From: Diospyros lotus
Lineage: Eukaryota > Streptophyta > Magnoliopsida > Ericales > Ebenaceae
Assembly (NCBI RefSeq): GCF_014633365.1
Contig: NC_068339.1
Coordinates: 32,435,316 to 32,499,315 of the forward strand
DNA: 64,000 bases
Reading direction: 5' to 3'
This document shows, in pieces, positions 1 through 10,660 of this stretch. Every line of letters starts with the position of its first letter. The stretch's first letter is position 1. The notes below the pieces were generated by a model. The model was given only the letters and a program-made list of their open reading frames with translations. It searched no databases and was not told the DNA's origin. The translations under genes and the position numbers were made by a program.

Positions 1-1251
1 TAAATTTTAATATTTCTTTTAAAATTTAGTATTAATAGTCAAAAAGTTATTAATAATTATTTATTAACAAGTAATTAATTACTCATTATTTGGCGAATAA
101 CCATACGTGACGTATTTTTTCGTCACCCAATATGATACATAATGGTGACAATTAATGTTTTGTTAACTTGTGCAGAACATAAAAATTATCAATAACTATT
201 GGTAATGAAACTTAACATCACTCAATGATACTCACAAATGTGATTATTTGTATTGTGTCACAAATAGGTATTTTTTCATATCTGACACAAATAAATCGTT
301 ACCAAATGTCTTCACCTTATATATCAACATAAAAAATTACTAACAATTGGTGACGAAACTCATCGTCACCTAATACTATTCACCAATATGACAATATGTA
401 ATATGTCACAAAAGGTATTTTTGAATACGTGATGAAATAAATCATCACCAAATATAATACTAATTAGTGACATTTCTAAAATCGTCATCATATCCATCAA
501 ATTAAAATATTACTAACAAGGGGTGACAAAACATAATGTCACCTAATACTATTCACACATGTGACGATATGCAATGCGTCACAAATAGGTATTCTTGCAT
601 ACATGACGGAAAGAAAATTGTCACCAACTGTAATACTCATTATTGACATTTCAAAATTTGTCACCTTATGCATCAAACTACAATATACTAACAATGGGTG
701 TCGAAACTAAACGTTACCTAATATTATTCACATATGTGACAATATCTAATGCATCACAAATAGGTTATTCTTGTATACGTGACACATATCATATCGTCCC
801 CAAATCTAATACTCATTAATGGCATTCCTAAATTTATCATCTTATGTAACAAATTAAAATATTACGATCAATGGGTGACCAAAGTTAACGTCACCTAATA
901 CTATTTATAGTTGTGACGATATCCAATGCGTCATAGATGGTCATCCATTCATTTGTGACATAAATATATCATCACCCAATATAATATTAATATGCTGACG
1001 TTTTATTTTTCGTCACCTACATATACAAAGCATCACGAAATCGTTTTCCGCAATCGGGTGTTGGCACTAAAAGTTGGTGCCAACTTATGCATGACGTTTT
1101 TTTGTGACGAAATCTCAAAATCATCACAAAAAATAACAATTCACGAATTTTGGTGACAAAATGCTTATATTGTCACAAAAGAGTATTTTTTGTGACAAAA
1201 ATTCATAGCGCCACTAAAAAAATGTGACTAGTAGTAAAATCTGTTGTAGTG
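1..1251. mobile_element. 3' part of a non-autonomous CACTA element
   Basis: The stretch ends in TCTGTTGTAGTG at 1240-1251, the mirror image of the CACTACAACAGA terminus typical of plant CACTA (En/Spm) transposons. The sequence inside is dense in short direct and inverted gtgac/gtcac motifs, as expected for transposase-binding subterminal repeats. No coding frame of note is present. The other terminus lies before base 1, so the 3-bp target duplication (aca at 1252-1254 on this side) cannot be checked. Assignment to CACTA rests on the terminus and the repeats; it is an inference with good support. Confidence 0.72.
201..1020. repeat. ~175-bp tandem repeats in the CACTA arm
   Basis: Units begin with variants of ggtgacgaaact at 201, 349, 522, 697 and 874, giving spacings of 148, 173, 175 and 177 bp. 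Each unit carries a cgtcacctaatactattcac motif and then a second gtcacaaataggtatt motif. The copies are clearly diverged. They probably are expanded subterminal transposase-binding blocks. Confidence 0.7.
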
Positions 1252-1407
1252 ACACTAGAAGAATGGTTTACTAGAGAAGAAGGGCTTATCCGGGAAGAAT
1301 GGTTGTTTGAGAAGACTGAGATAAATTTTCAAGTTTTGGCCCCGAATGGTACAACATGAGATATTTTTATCTATATATGATACACATACCTTTTCATTAA
1401 TTTTTAT
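1252..1407. other. flanking DNA between CACTA and gypsy insertions
   Basis: About 155 bp separate the CACTA end from the gypsy LTR. From 1249 the plus strand is open for 36 codons up to a TGA at 1357, with many Glu and Trp residues, so it could be a piece of an exon. I do not recognise a protein. A 19-bp string (ttttcaagttttggccccg) at about 1326-1344 recurs exactly at 14687-14705 on the other side of the gypsy element. Confidence 0.3.
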
Positions 1408-3813
1408 TGTAATACCCAGTAGTTAATATCAAAGGTATTTTTGAAAATTTTGGGGTCAAAATGGAATTTATCAAAGTTTCGGGCCAATGTTTAAATTCCA
1501 AAACTTGAACGAAAAGGTAAGTGACCAAACGAAGACAAAACTTGGAGGTTAAAAATGTTCAAAGAGTCATGGGATGTCAAAAATAAGAGATTTACAAAGG
1601 TGTTGGGTTGAAATTACGCGATTAGGGGCATTCGGGCCAAAGTGCAGAATCTAAAAACTAATGGAAGATGGTCGGAATTAGGGTTTTTCTAGACTTTCAA
1701 GAGTGTAGTGTCACATCCTAAACTTGTGGGGTCTAATGGAATAGGTGGAAAGTCCAGGGTTTGAGAGATAGGGGTAGAAACATGAAATATTAAAGATTGA
1801 GGGTGAAAGTGCAATTAATGAAAATCAGGTGTGAAACCTGCAAATCACCAGCCAACTTTTTGGCGGCCGTCATCAGAACTACCAAGGGGCACCAGGATGT
1901 GCTCCAGGCCAGGATGGTTCGAATGGACCTAGCCATTGGCCGAGGTCAACGGTGTAACGACGTGGATTAATTTTTAAACAAAATCGAAATCTAGCCACAA
2001 ATTTTGAGGCAATTTGATTGCCATTTAGCTTGATTTGAGACTCGAAATGATGAGAATTCGAAGCTTGGGGACTAGGAAAGCTTATGAATGGTCGAAAATC
2101 CGGTTGAAATCAAGTATAAATAGGGTTCAAATGGCCAAGGGTTTCAAAACAAATCGAAGTAGATTGGCTATGTTTTAGCAAGAATTGAGCTTCAAGGATA
2201 GACGGCTTTTGTTCTTTGAGTGCTAGGGAGGATTTCTGGAGATTTTGGGAGGTTTCGGTGTAGGTTTTAAGGGGTTTCAATGCATTTATCGAAAAATTGA
2301 GCTCGCCGAAAAATTGACCTGCAACTGGGTTTTAAAGGATTTTTCGGTGACTTTTTCGGCCATCTAAGAGGTCTATCAGGGTCACCTCGATGAGAGCTTT
2401 AAAGGAGAGTAACTGTTTTGGCCGTTGGAGGTCATTGGAACTGGTCGTCGTCGGAGAAGACGACTGTGTATGGCCTTCACTCGCCTAGGTTGGGGTGGCA
2501 CATGAGGTACCTTTTACCTTCGAAATTAACTTTTTAATTTTCAGAAAAATACTTTAGGAATATTCATGGAAAAATATTTGGTGAAAATGCATAATAGATA
2601 ATTATTTTTGGAATTTCTAAGGAAAGAAATTTATGGAAAAATATGAAAAATAAAGGAAAATATGGGAGAAATAGCAATGTTAATTTCTATAGATACGATG
2701 GTAATCAGGAGATGATTTGACTATTAGAAGGAATGATTGCACGATTTTCGAGGTATGACACGCTTTTCGAGGAAAAAATTAATTTTTTCTAAATTAAGGT
2801 GAGTGGTTCGATTTCAGTCTTACCGTTGTGTTTTGATGTATGTATAGTGGGTTTAGGCGAGCGATTCTACCCTCCCGAGTTTAGGATTGCATGTGTTTGG
2901 ACTAGTTCCAGCGACCAGTTATACCCTCCAAAACTTGGGGGTATATCGTATAGGTGTTTTATTTACGTATTTGTGGCATCGTATGCATATTGATCATGTG
3001 GATTATTGCATCAAATGTTTTACTTGTGAAAGAGTCGGTGCATGGTACGTGTTTTTTTTTCATATCATCGAGGTGTTGATTTTGTGTCGTTATTATCGGG
3101 ATGGGGTCTTCTTGAGAATGGGGCAAGGTTAATCCAGTGATCAGGTGACATGGATGGGTATCCAGGGATTAAGTATATCGCAGCAAGGTCAACCCCAAAG
3201 GTGTGTGGAATGGATTTCCATTAGAGGTTGAGTATGTTAGGGAGATTTCTCAAGTTAGACGTGTTGCATGAGTTGTTGTATGTATATGTCATGTTTGTGT
3301 GTTGTTCATGCATTTAGTAAACTGTATCATGCCATCACTTAGATGTTTTATCATCTAATTTGGGTTATTCCCTTGGAACATTCAACGTTTCAGCTAGGGA
3401 CTGCTGCGAGGGCAAGGACTTGGTCAGTTGAGGGCCAACGATGTTTAGTGTGATAGCTGTTGTATCATTTTGAGGTGGTAGTAATTATTTTGATATATGT
3501 ATGAATGGGGCGCATGATAGTGTCATTATTTTTTTTAACGTTGTGATTCGTATTTTGTTGTGGAATACTATGTATGAATCCCGTGGTAGGCCACAGTATC
3601 TTAATGTTATTATATCTACTGTGTAATATGATGACTCGCTTAGTTTAAGACTATGAATCTTGTTAGCTAAGCGGGCAAGATTGGGGTTTCTGGAAGTTCA
3701 TCTGCATGTGAAGATTGTTCTTGATGCACCGCGCGTGATAATCATAAAAAAAAAAAAAAAGATCCTCGGGAATTCCCTTATAGTAACGCGCTCGGGTAAG
3801 GCAGGGTGTTACA
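1408..3813 (+). repeat. 5' LTR of the gypsy element
   Basis: The LTR runs from TGTAATACCC to GGTGTTACA and is followed after two bases by a tRNA-Met primer site. A TATAAATAG box lies at 2115-2123. It is ~300 bp longer than the 3' LTR (12096-14203), which lacks about 100 bp near 1915-2010 and about 235 bp near 3210-3445 of this copy. Confidence 0.88.
2115..2123 (+). promoter_or_regulatory. LTR TATA box
   Basis: TATAAATAG inside the 5' LTR at a place conserved in the 3' LTR (12718-12726, TATAAATAA). It probably marks the U3/R promoter of the element and agrees with plus-strand transcription. Confidence 0.5.
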
Positions 3814-4555
3814 ATTGGTATGAGAGCCCTAGGTTAGTTAAGTTATCAAACTTAGCTAGGTTAGCTTGGTTAGAATTGTTGGATGAAAACTTAGGGTAGG
3901 ATTACGGATCCTAAGAAAACACTTGAAACTTAGAAGAAACGATAAGGAAGCTCTAGGACACATATGTTTAAGGTTTCTGAGTAAAATTTATGTGTTATTA
4001 GCAACAATGGTGTATCAAGTGTTGTTGACTCATTGGGCGCATAGGATCGAAGCTCAAGGAAACTCGCAAGAGGAACATGTGGTTGTGTTTTTGAATGCAA
4101 TGGAGGAAATCATAGATGATGTTTTGGGAGTTCATCTGCATGTGAAGATTGTCCTTGATGCACCGCGCGTGATAATCATAAAAAAAAAAAAAAGATTCTC
4201 GAGAATTCCCTTATAGTAATGCGCCCGGGTAAAGCAGGGTGTTACAATTGGTATGAGAGCCCTAGGTTAGTTAAGTTTTCAAACTTAGCTAGGTTAGCTT
4301 GGTTAGAACTGTTGGATGAAAACTTAGGGTAGGATTATGGATCTTAAGAAAACACTTGAAACTTAGAAGAAATGATAAGGAAGCTCTAGGACACATATGT
4401 TCGAGGTTTCTGAGTAAAATTTATGTGTTATTAGCAACAATGGTGTATCAAGTGTTGTTGACTCATTGGGCGCATAAGATCGAAGCTCAAGGAAACTCGC
4501 AAGAGGAACACGTGGTTGTGTTTTTGAATGCAATGGAGAAAATCATAGATGATGT
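3690..4555 (+). repeat. 433/434-bp direct tandem duplication of LTR end, primer site and leader
   Basis: Copy 1 (about 3690-4122) and copy 2 (about 4123-4555) both hold the last ~120 bp of the LTR with its A-run, the primer site, and the start of the internal region. The offset is 434 bp before the A-run and 433 after it. At the junction the frame gatgatgt continues into tttgggagttcatc (copy 1, back into LTR sequence) or into accggggctac (copy 2, on into the internal region). Confidence 0.85.
3816..3828 (+). other. primer-binding site (tRNA-iMet)
   Basis: tggtatgagagcc lies 2 bp after the LTR end. It matches the standard plant tRNA-iMet primer site TGGTATCAGAGCC except for one base. The same site recurs in the leader duplication (about 4249-4261) and after the 3' LTR (14206-14218). 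Confidence 0.8.
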
Positions 4556-4930
4556 ACCGGGGCTACTAACAATTAGAAGATCTGGCGAAGTACCAAATCG
4601 ACTATCTTATCAACCAATTGGTAGGGGAATGGAAGACATATGCCCAGTGGTTATTGCAGGATTGGGAATTTGAAACATTAAACGAATTCTGCACAAGGAT
4701 TCGGGATCAATACGCAGGGCTGTATGGAGAAGCTATGGAAGATGAAGCTCAGGAAGATGTCGCTGCTACGGAACTTGAAGAATAAGAGGACGTCATCGAC
4801 TTCAGTATCGACGAGGAGTCCGATGAGGATAAAGAAGGACCTCCGGCCGAGTCTGACGATGACATCAGTATTAAGGAGCCATGGATCTGGAGGCTGAAGG
4901 ATTAGCTGAAGAAGGCCAAAGATTAACTGA
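4356..4930 (+). pseudogene. unusual leader ORF upstream of gag, broken
   Basis: Downstream of the second primer-site copy an open frame of about 65 residues (from 4356) is followed, after a one-base frameshift near 4573, by a frame that reads through about 4780 and then, past a TAG, through an acidic tract rich in Glu and Asp (about 4785-4865). The protein has Trp/Gln-rich helices and the acidic tail; I recognise no domain. The first part also exists in the duplicated copy (3923-4216). It lies before the gag and is separated from it by an AT-rich spacer with a (ta)n run near 4945. It may be a diverged gag N-terminus or a lineage-specific extra ORF; the sequence does not decide. Confidence 0.4.
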
Positions 4931-5315
4931 AGGAAGGAAAAATATATATATATATATAATATAATAAGATGCTATGTTTATTTTTTTGTCATGCTATGTT
5001 AGGATGTTATGTTTCGTGGTTTACTTTTAAGAAATAAGACTGTCCCTCTTTTAAGAAACGAGCTTTCCTTGAGTATAACTTATATTCATGGTTCACTTCA
5101 GATGGTGAATACACGATGACCTCAAGATGCGTTCAATAATGATTGTGGGAGAAGATAGGAAGATAATCTCGAGAGTCAGGGTGACCATAGAAGTCATCTG
5201 GGAGGAAATAGGAGGTACATTAGGGAATCAAGCGCTGGTGAAGATCGGTTCAGGCGAATGGAAAGATTTTTTGGAGAACATGCTAACTTACGTGAGTAAA
5301 GAGGAACCTACTCGG

Positions 5316-7884
5316 TGTAACACCCCGCTTTTCTTTTACCGAGCATGTCACTATGCTGGGGCCCAAATTATACATAAGTTATTTTTTTCATTCTTTCTCG
5401 GTACATAACTTAACCTTAAGTACCGAATCTCAAACAAAACCCCTAGCAAATCATTTAAAAATGCGGAAGCAATAATCGAAACCTGATAGGGTACATAATC
5501 AAATCACTTTATTTATAACATAAGAATTCGTATCATAATTAACATCATATCCTCAATATTGAAATACATAAATACATGGAGATTCCATAATATTATAACA
5601 AGGCTAAACATCAATAAAGCATTAGCCAAAACATATCTGAGTCAGCTCGCTGAATCCATCGGCTACGCCATCACGTGCCGTCATATCTCAACCTACTCCT
5701 TGCCTTAACTGCAAGCCTAACACTGGAACGTGGAATGTTCCAGGGGCATAACCCATTAGAAGATGAAACTTTTAGTGAGGGTCCAAAACATATATACGAA
5801 TGCATGATGCAATAACATGAACAACATTTGCCTTTAGTGTAACTTCCCTGGCTCGCAAGCCTGGCTAGGAATCCTAGGCAAATCTCGAACCTCTACAGGA
5901 TAAGCCCAACGTTATTCCCTCAACGGCCTTAGGGAATTACGGCTACACTTTGGGGGCGACATCCCATTCCCATGCACAAATATCAATGTGACAATAATAT
6001 CGAGCCATGCAATTATCACGACTTTCCATGCAATATGACAAAATGGATCATATCTTTCGTAAATATTATGCATATATAAGAAATCATATATTTCATAAAT
6101 ATCATTTATAATAAACAATCATATCATGTAGGATAGGAAAACACACAAAACCATGTTTAGTATAAAATTACTCACATTTTCCCTAAAGACCAAGATACCT
6201 CGAAAAGCGCGCATCGCCTTGATATGGGTGCCCGACCTCGATTCTCGTGCCAACTCTCAAACGTTGCACAAATCACATCATCTCGATCACCTCAATCAAA
6301 ATGATATTTTATCACTAAATATCCTTAATATTCCATTCATTTCATTTTTCTTCATTTTCTCTTATTTTTCCTCTTCGAAAATTTCAATAAATACCTCGGG
6401 ACTATTTTCTCAAATCTAATTTCACAACAATTCATTATAGGCTATGAACTTCAAGGGAAAAATATTGAACTTGCCCGGATGTTGCGTTTTCACGCAAAAC
6501 GAGGCTCTTTAGCTCAAAAACCGAGACATCGGGAATCCCAAATTCAAATCTTTTTGCACGGACCTCCGTAAAATAATTTTTCAGATTTTTCTATATTTTT
6601 TCAGAATTTTCCCAAGCCCCACGCGCCCACACGTGCTAGGGCGACTAGGCGCACATGAGATGCAGCGCATGACCGGCACGCACCAGTCATCTTTTCCAGC
6701 GCTCCGGTCGCCGACGATCTGAGATTTCCATGCCATCTTAAAGCCCTTTTCTAGTTGATCCTCTTGGCCAAGTTTGAGCCTCAAAGAAACACCGGAAGAC
6801 CTCCCATCGGGGCCTCGAACATTTGGCCAAGGCGTCCGCCCCAAACTCCGGCGACCTCTAGAAACCTCACCAAACCTCAACCAAAATTGCTCAAAATCTC
6901 CAGAATTATTCTACCTCTCATGGGCTTCAAATGCCCCTTATTCCCATTGCCCAATTCATTCGATTTTGGCCTCGATTTGAAGCTCCATGTCTTGGAACTT
7001 TCGGCCACTTCGAGCTCTATTTATAGGCGATCATCGAGCTTCAAAATGGCTTTGGCCGCCTTGCCTATCACCTTAGGAGGATAAACCTCCCCTAGATCGA
7101 CCTTGAGGCTCCCTTATCCGACCATAATCTCGATTTGTAGGTATCGACCATTCAGCCGAATTCTTTAGTCGATTTTTTTGCTTTTTCAAGCCACTATGAT
7201 GACTATTGTCGACCCATCCCTTTACCAAAAATGTTCCCCAACCATCCCTCATGAAAACCCAGTGGCTTTCGGCGACCCTTGTGGCCTGGTCGGTTTCCCA
7301 TTGTTGCCATCTTTGAGAAATTGCACTTTGGCCCCTCTAGTTTTGGCCTTTCTCATTTTAGCACTTTTTACTTAGCCCCTGAAATTTTCAATATTGCATT
7401 TAATACCCTCAAGTCCCAAAACATCAATTTGACCCCCAAAGATTCCAAGAAATTATCGTTTTGACCTCTCTCCGATAATTTCAGAAAACTGCACTTAGCC
7501 CGAATCTTCGTTTTGGCCCTAAACCTCTTCGTTTCTTCCTGAAACCACTGAAGGGTTGTTCTTTATGAAAAACCAAAGCCCCCCTCAAGCTTCCATTGAC
7601 TTCCTGGAAGTCGTTTATAATAATTCGGTATTGCAGCCTAATTGGCAGTTGCATTTTTGCTATACCGAAAATTGTTCCCGATCTGATTTCTTTCTGCACC
7701 ATAAATCCTATCTCAGGGTGCTCGTTAATTTCACATCATTTTCCTTTGGCATCTCGGCTCCAGGGCACTCCCGGTAGTCGATTTGGTCAATTTTTTGGGC
7801 TATTCAAATACCAATTTTCTCTGAAATCCCATTTTTCTAATAAATTGCTTATTTTGAATTAACCCAAATTTCTCGGGTATTATA
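5316..7884 (-). mobile_element. solo gypsy LTR inside gag
   Basis: 2569 bp, beginning TGTAACACCCCG and ending GGTATTATA on the plus strand, so on the minus strand it reads TATAATACC to CGGGGTGTTACA. It is flanked by perfect 5-bp duplications ctcgg (5311-5315 and 7885-7889). No primer site, coding or second LTR is present. A minus-strand TATAAATAG (7017-7025) fits the orientation. Its right part matches the right parts of the LTRs at 42168-44837 and 50252-52590 (for example the ccgaaaattgttcccgatc region near 7665), so it belongs to the same broad family. Confidence 0.9.
7017..7025 (-). promoter_or_regulatory. LTR TATA box, minus strand
   Basis: ctatttata on the plus strand is TATAAATAG on the minus strand. 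The same octamer-like box lies in the other LTRs of this superfamily in the window, always in the orientation deduced from the LTR ends. Confidence 0.45.
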
Positions 7885-8735
7885 CTCGGCATACAACCAC
7901 AATGCTGGAACGATTCCGACATCTAAGGCCCCCTCTGTTAAAGGGTAGAACTTGCGATGATCCTAGCTCAGCTAAGTATTGGCTCGAGCAAACGGAGAAA
8001 TTACTTTAGCACCTCCAGTGCAACGAGGAGGAAAAAGTAAGATGCGATGTTTACACACTGGAAGAAGAAGCAGGACAATGGTGGCAGTCTACCAAACGTT
8101 CAATACTAAGATCTCGTCGAGAGCTTGAGGACAGAGATGAGAATGTGTCAATCTACACTTGGGCAGAATTCAAGGAAATGTTTAACGACAAATACTTCCC
8201 TAAGAGCTGGAAAGAGGAAAGAATCTGGGAATTCATGAGGCTTAAGTAGGCTGACGAAATGTTTTTGAACCAGTACGATAACCGATTCACCCAACTTATC
8301 AAGTACGTGCCCATGTACGAGACTGACGAGGGTCAGAAGGCACAAAAATTCATTTTAGGGTTACGAGTGAATCTCCAGCAAGTTCTGAGTGGGTGGGATA
8401 TCGATTCCTATAAAGAAGCATTACACCAAGCCCTAACTATCGAAAGGAATCTGACGTGAGTAAGAATAATTAAGTTTGAGGAAGAAAGCAAGGGCGGTAA
8501 GCTAGGAAGTTCAATGACTCTACCTAAGGACGAAGGGAAATGTTCTTAGTGTAAGAAGAAACACCCAGGAAAGAGATGCTTCATAAGATGCTATGGATAC
8601 GATGAAGAAGGTCATATCGGGAGAAATTGTCCAAAGACCAAAGAGACGCCCCAAGTTGGGTATCAAGGAAAGATTGTATGCTACAACTGCGAACAACTAG
8701 GACATATCTCACGAGAGTGCCCATAAAGGTAGAAG

Positions 8736-9266
8736 ATGGAGCAACCAAGCGGGGGAGCGCAGAACGTTCGTCAAGGTCGTGTGTACAATTTAAATTACGA
8801 GGATGCGAAGATCAACCCTGTGGTTATCAAAGGTACATTTTTCTTTTCAAATATTCTCGTTCATGCATTAATAGATCTGGGTGCTACGCATTCATTTGTT
8901 TCGCATGCATCAGTAAACAGTTTAAAGTTAAAACTAAGAAAATTGGGTTATCAAATGGTAATAGCCACTCCTATGGGTACGACCCTAGAAACTGCGATAG
9001 GTTGTCAAGAATGTATTTTCAATATGGGAGGAGAAAATCTCAAGATAGACTTAACGGTACTGGACATTCAATATTTCGACGTGATCATAGGAATGGATTT
9101 CCTATCGGTATATGAGGCTAAGGTAGATTGTAAGAAAAAAAGAGTAAGCCTACTCCAACCTAGTGGAATGTGGGTTATGTTTCAAGGTCAGAATAGTAAG
9201 AGTAAGAGAAAGCGCTTAGGGCATGACTTTGCAAGCATTGCAAATAGCCAAACCCGAAATGAGTAA
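8736..9266 (+). pseudogene. gypsy aspartic protease
   Basis: The retroviral-type aspartic protease cleaves the Gag-Pol polyprotein. The active-site loop reads LIDLGATHSFVS at about 8870-8905, where the family has D-S/T-G; here Ser/Thr is replaced by Leu, so activity is doubtful. A second conserved stretch (YFDVIIGMDFL) follows near 9070-9102. The frame shifts near 9223 into the next frame, which carries the linker to reverse transcriptase. It is in the same frame as gag, past stops at about 8727 and 8733. Confidence 0.82.
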
Positions 9267-10660
9267 GAAAAGCCCTATGTTGAAAGAAGTAAGGATTGTG
9301 AATGAATACCCTGAGATTTTTCCCGAAGACTTACCAGGATTACCTCTCCATAGAAAGATTGAATTCTCAATAGACATTGTACTAGATACGCAGCCTATAT
9401 CCATACCTCCGTACAAGATGACCCCAACCGAAATGAGATAATTGAAGGAGAAATTGCAGGCCTTAATCGACAAGGGATTTATTAGACCAAGTGTATCACC
9501 TTGGGGAGCTCCGATACTCTTCGTAAAGAAAAAAGATGGTACCTTACGAATGTGTATTGATTACCAGCAGCTAAACAAGGTAACCATAAAGCATAAGTAC
9601 TCGCTACCTAGAATTGAGGAACTATTTGATCAACTTCAAAGAGCTAGAGTATTTTCGAAAATCGATCTTTGGTCAGGGCACGACCAAATAAAGATCAAGC
9701 CGAAAGATGTACCTAAGACTGCTTTTCGATCTCGATATGGTCACTATGAATATCTAGTGATGCCATTCGGTCTAACCAACGCACCTGCTGCATTCATGGA
9801 TCTAATGAACTGAACTTTTAGACCCTACTTGGACAAGTTCATGATAGTTTTTATAGATGATATCCTGATGTACTCTGCAAGTGAGAGTGAGCACGAGGAT
9901 AATTTGAGGGTGGTAATGCAAACATTAAAAGACCACAAGTTGTATGCCAAGTTCTCAAATTGTAAGTTTTGGCTTACGTAGGTAGCATTTCTTGGACATA
10001 TAATTTCAGCGAAAGGTATAGCCGTTGATCCAAAAAGGATAGAAGCAATTTGAAATTGGAAAGCACCTAAGACGGTCGAGGAAATTCAGAGTTTTCTTGG
10101 ATTAGCTGGATACTACAAAAGATTCACAGAAGGATTCTCGAAGATATCTGCTCCACTTACCCGATTAATGCATAAGGAAGTTAAAATTTGAATGGGATGA
10201 AAAGTGTGAGCAAGGTTTTCAAGAGCTTAAGGCACGATTGACCACGGCACCGATCTTAGCAATGCCAACGGAATCGGGGAAATATGTGGTGTATAGTGAT
10301 GCTTCTGGAACAGGCTTGGGATGTGTTCTAATGCAAGATAAACAGGTAATTTCTTACGGATCTTGACAACTAAGAAGGCACAGAAGAACTACCCAACCCA
10401 CGATTTCGAATTAGCAGCCATAATCTATTCCTTGAAATTGTGGAGACACTACCTATACGGAGAACAGTTCGAGATTTTCACAGACCCCAAAAGCCTAAAG
10501 TACATATTCTCCCAAAAAAAGTTAAACATGCGACAAAGAAGATTGATGAAGTACTTGAAATACTATGATTTTATCATCTTCTATCATCCAAGGAAGGAAA
10601 ATGTAGTTAGAGATGCTCTTAGTCGAAGGAGTTCAGAAATTTTGGTGAGCATAACGGTTA
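9223..10660 (+). pseudogene. gypsy reverse transcriptase and RNase H
   Basis: The reverse transcriptase copies the element RNA into DNA; RNase H removes the RNA strand. Visible are the PEIFPEDLPGLP linker (about 9310-9345), the [20 protein letters not shown] block (about 9484-9540), MCIDYQQLN, the fingers/palm with [13 protein letters not shown] (about 9760-9798) and the catalytic FIDD (about 9850-9861). A stop at 9811-9813, another at 9979-9981 and one at about 10051 break the frame, and an extra base in an A-run near 10185 shifts it. RNase H follows (YSDASGTGLG near 10296-10325, then THDFELAAI after a second frameshift near 10380, IFTDPKSLKYIF, RDALSRR at about 10629). The order and motifs are those of Ty3/gypsy. 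Confidence 0.9.

Larger units (their letters stand above)
5127..8735 (+). pseudogene. gypsy gag, split by a solo LTR
   Basis: Gag forms the virus-like particle and packages element RNA. The frame from 5127 to 5315 stops at an inserted solo LTR (5316-7884) and resumes in phase at 7890 once one copy of the ctcgg duplication is counted. The capsid domain (Retrotrans_gag family; a YWLEQTEKLL-type motif near 7978-8006, then DEGQKAQKFILGL near 8320) is followed by a Lys-rich stretch and zinc knuckles at about 8548-8726. The last knuckle (CYNCEQLGHISREC) is complete; the one before has Tyr where the second Cys should be. In-frame stops lie at 8007-8009 and 8247-8249, with another in the first knuckle near 8549. 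Their forms suggest CAG to TAG changes. It ends at stops before 8736. Confidence 0.85.
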
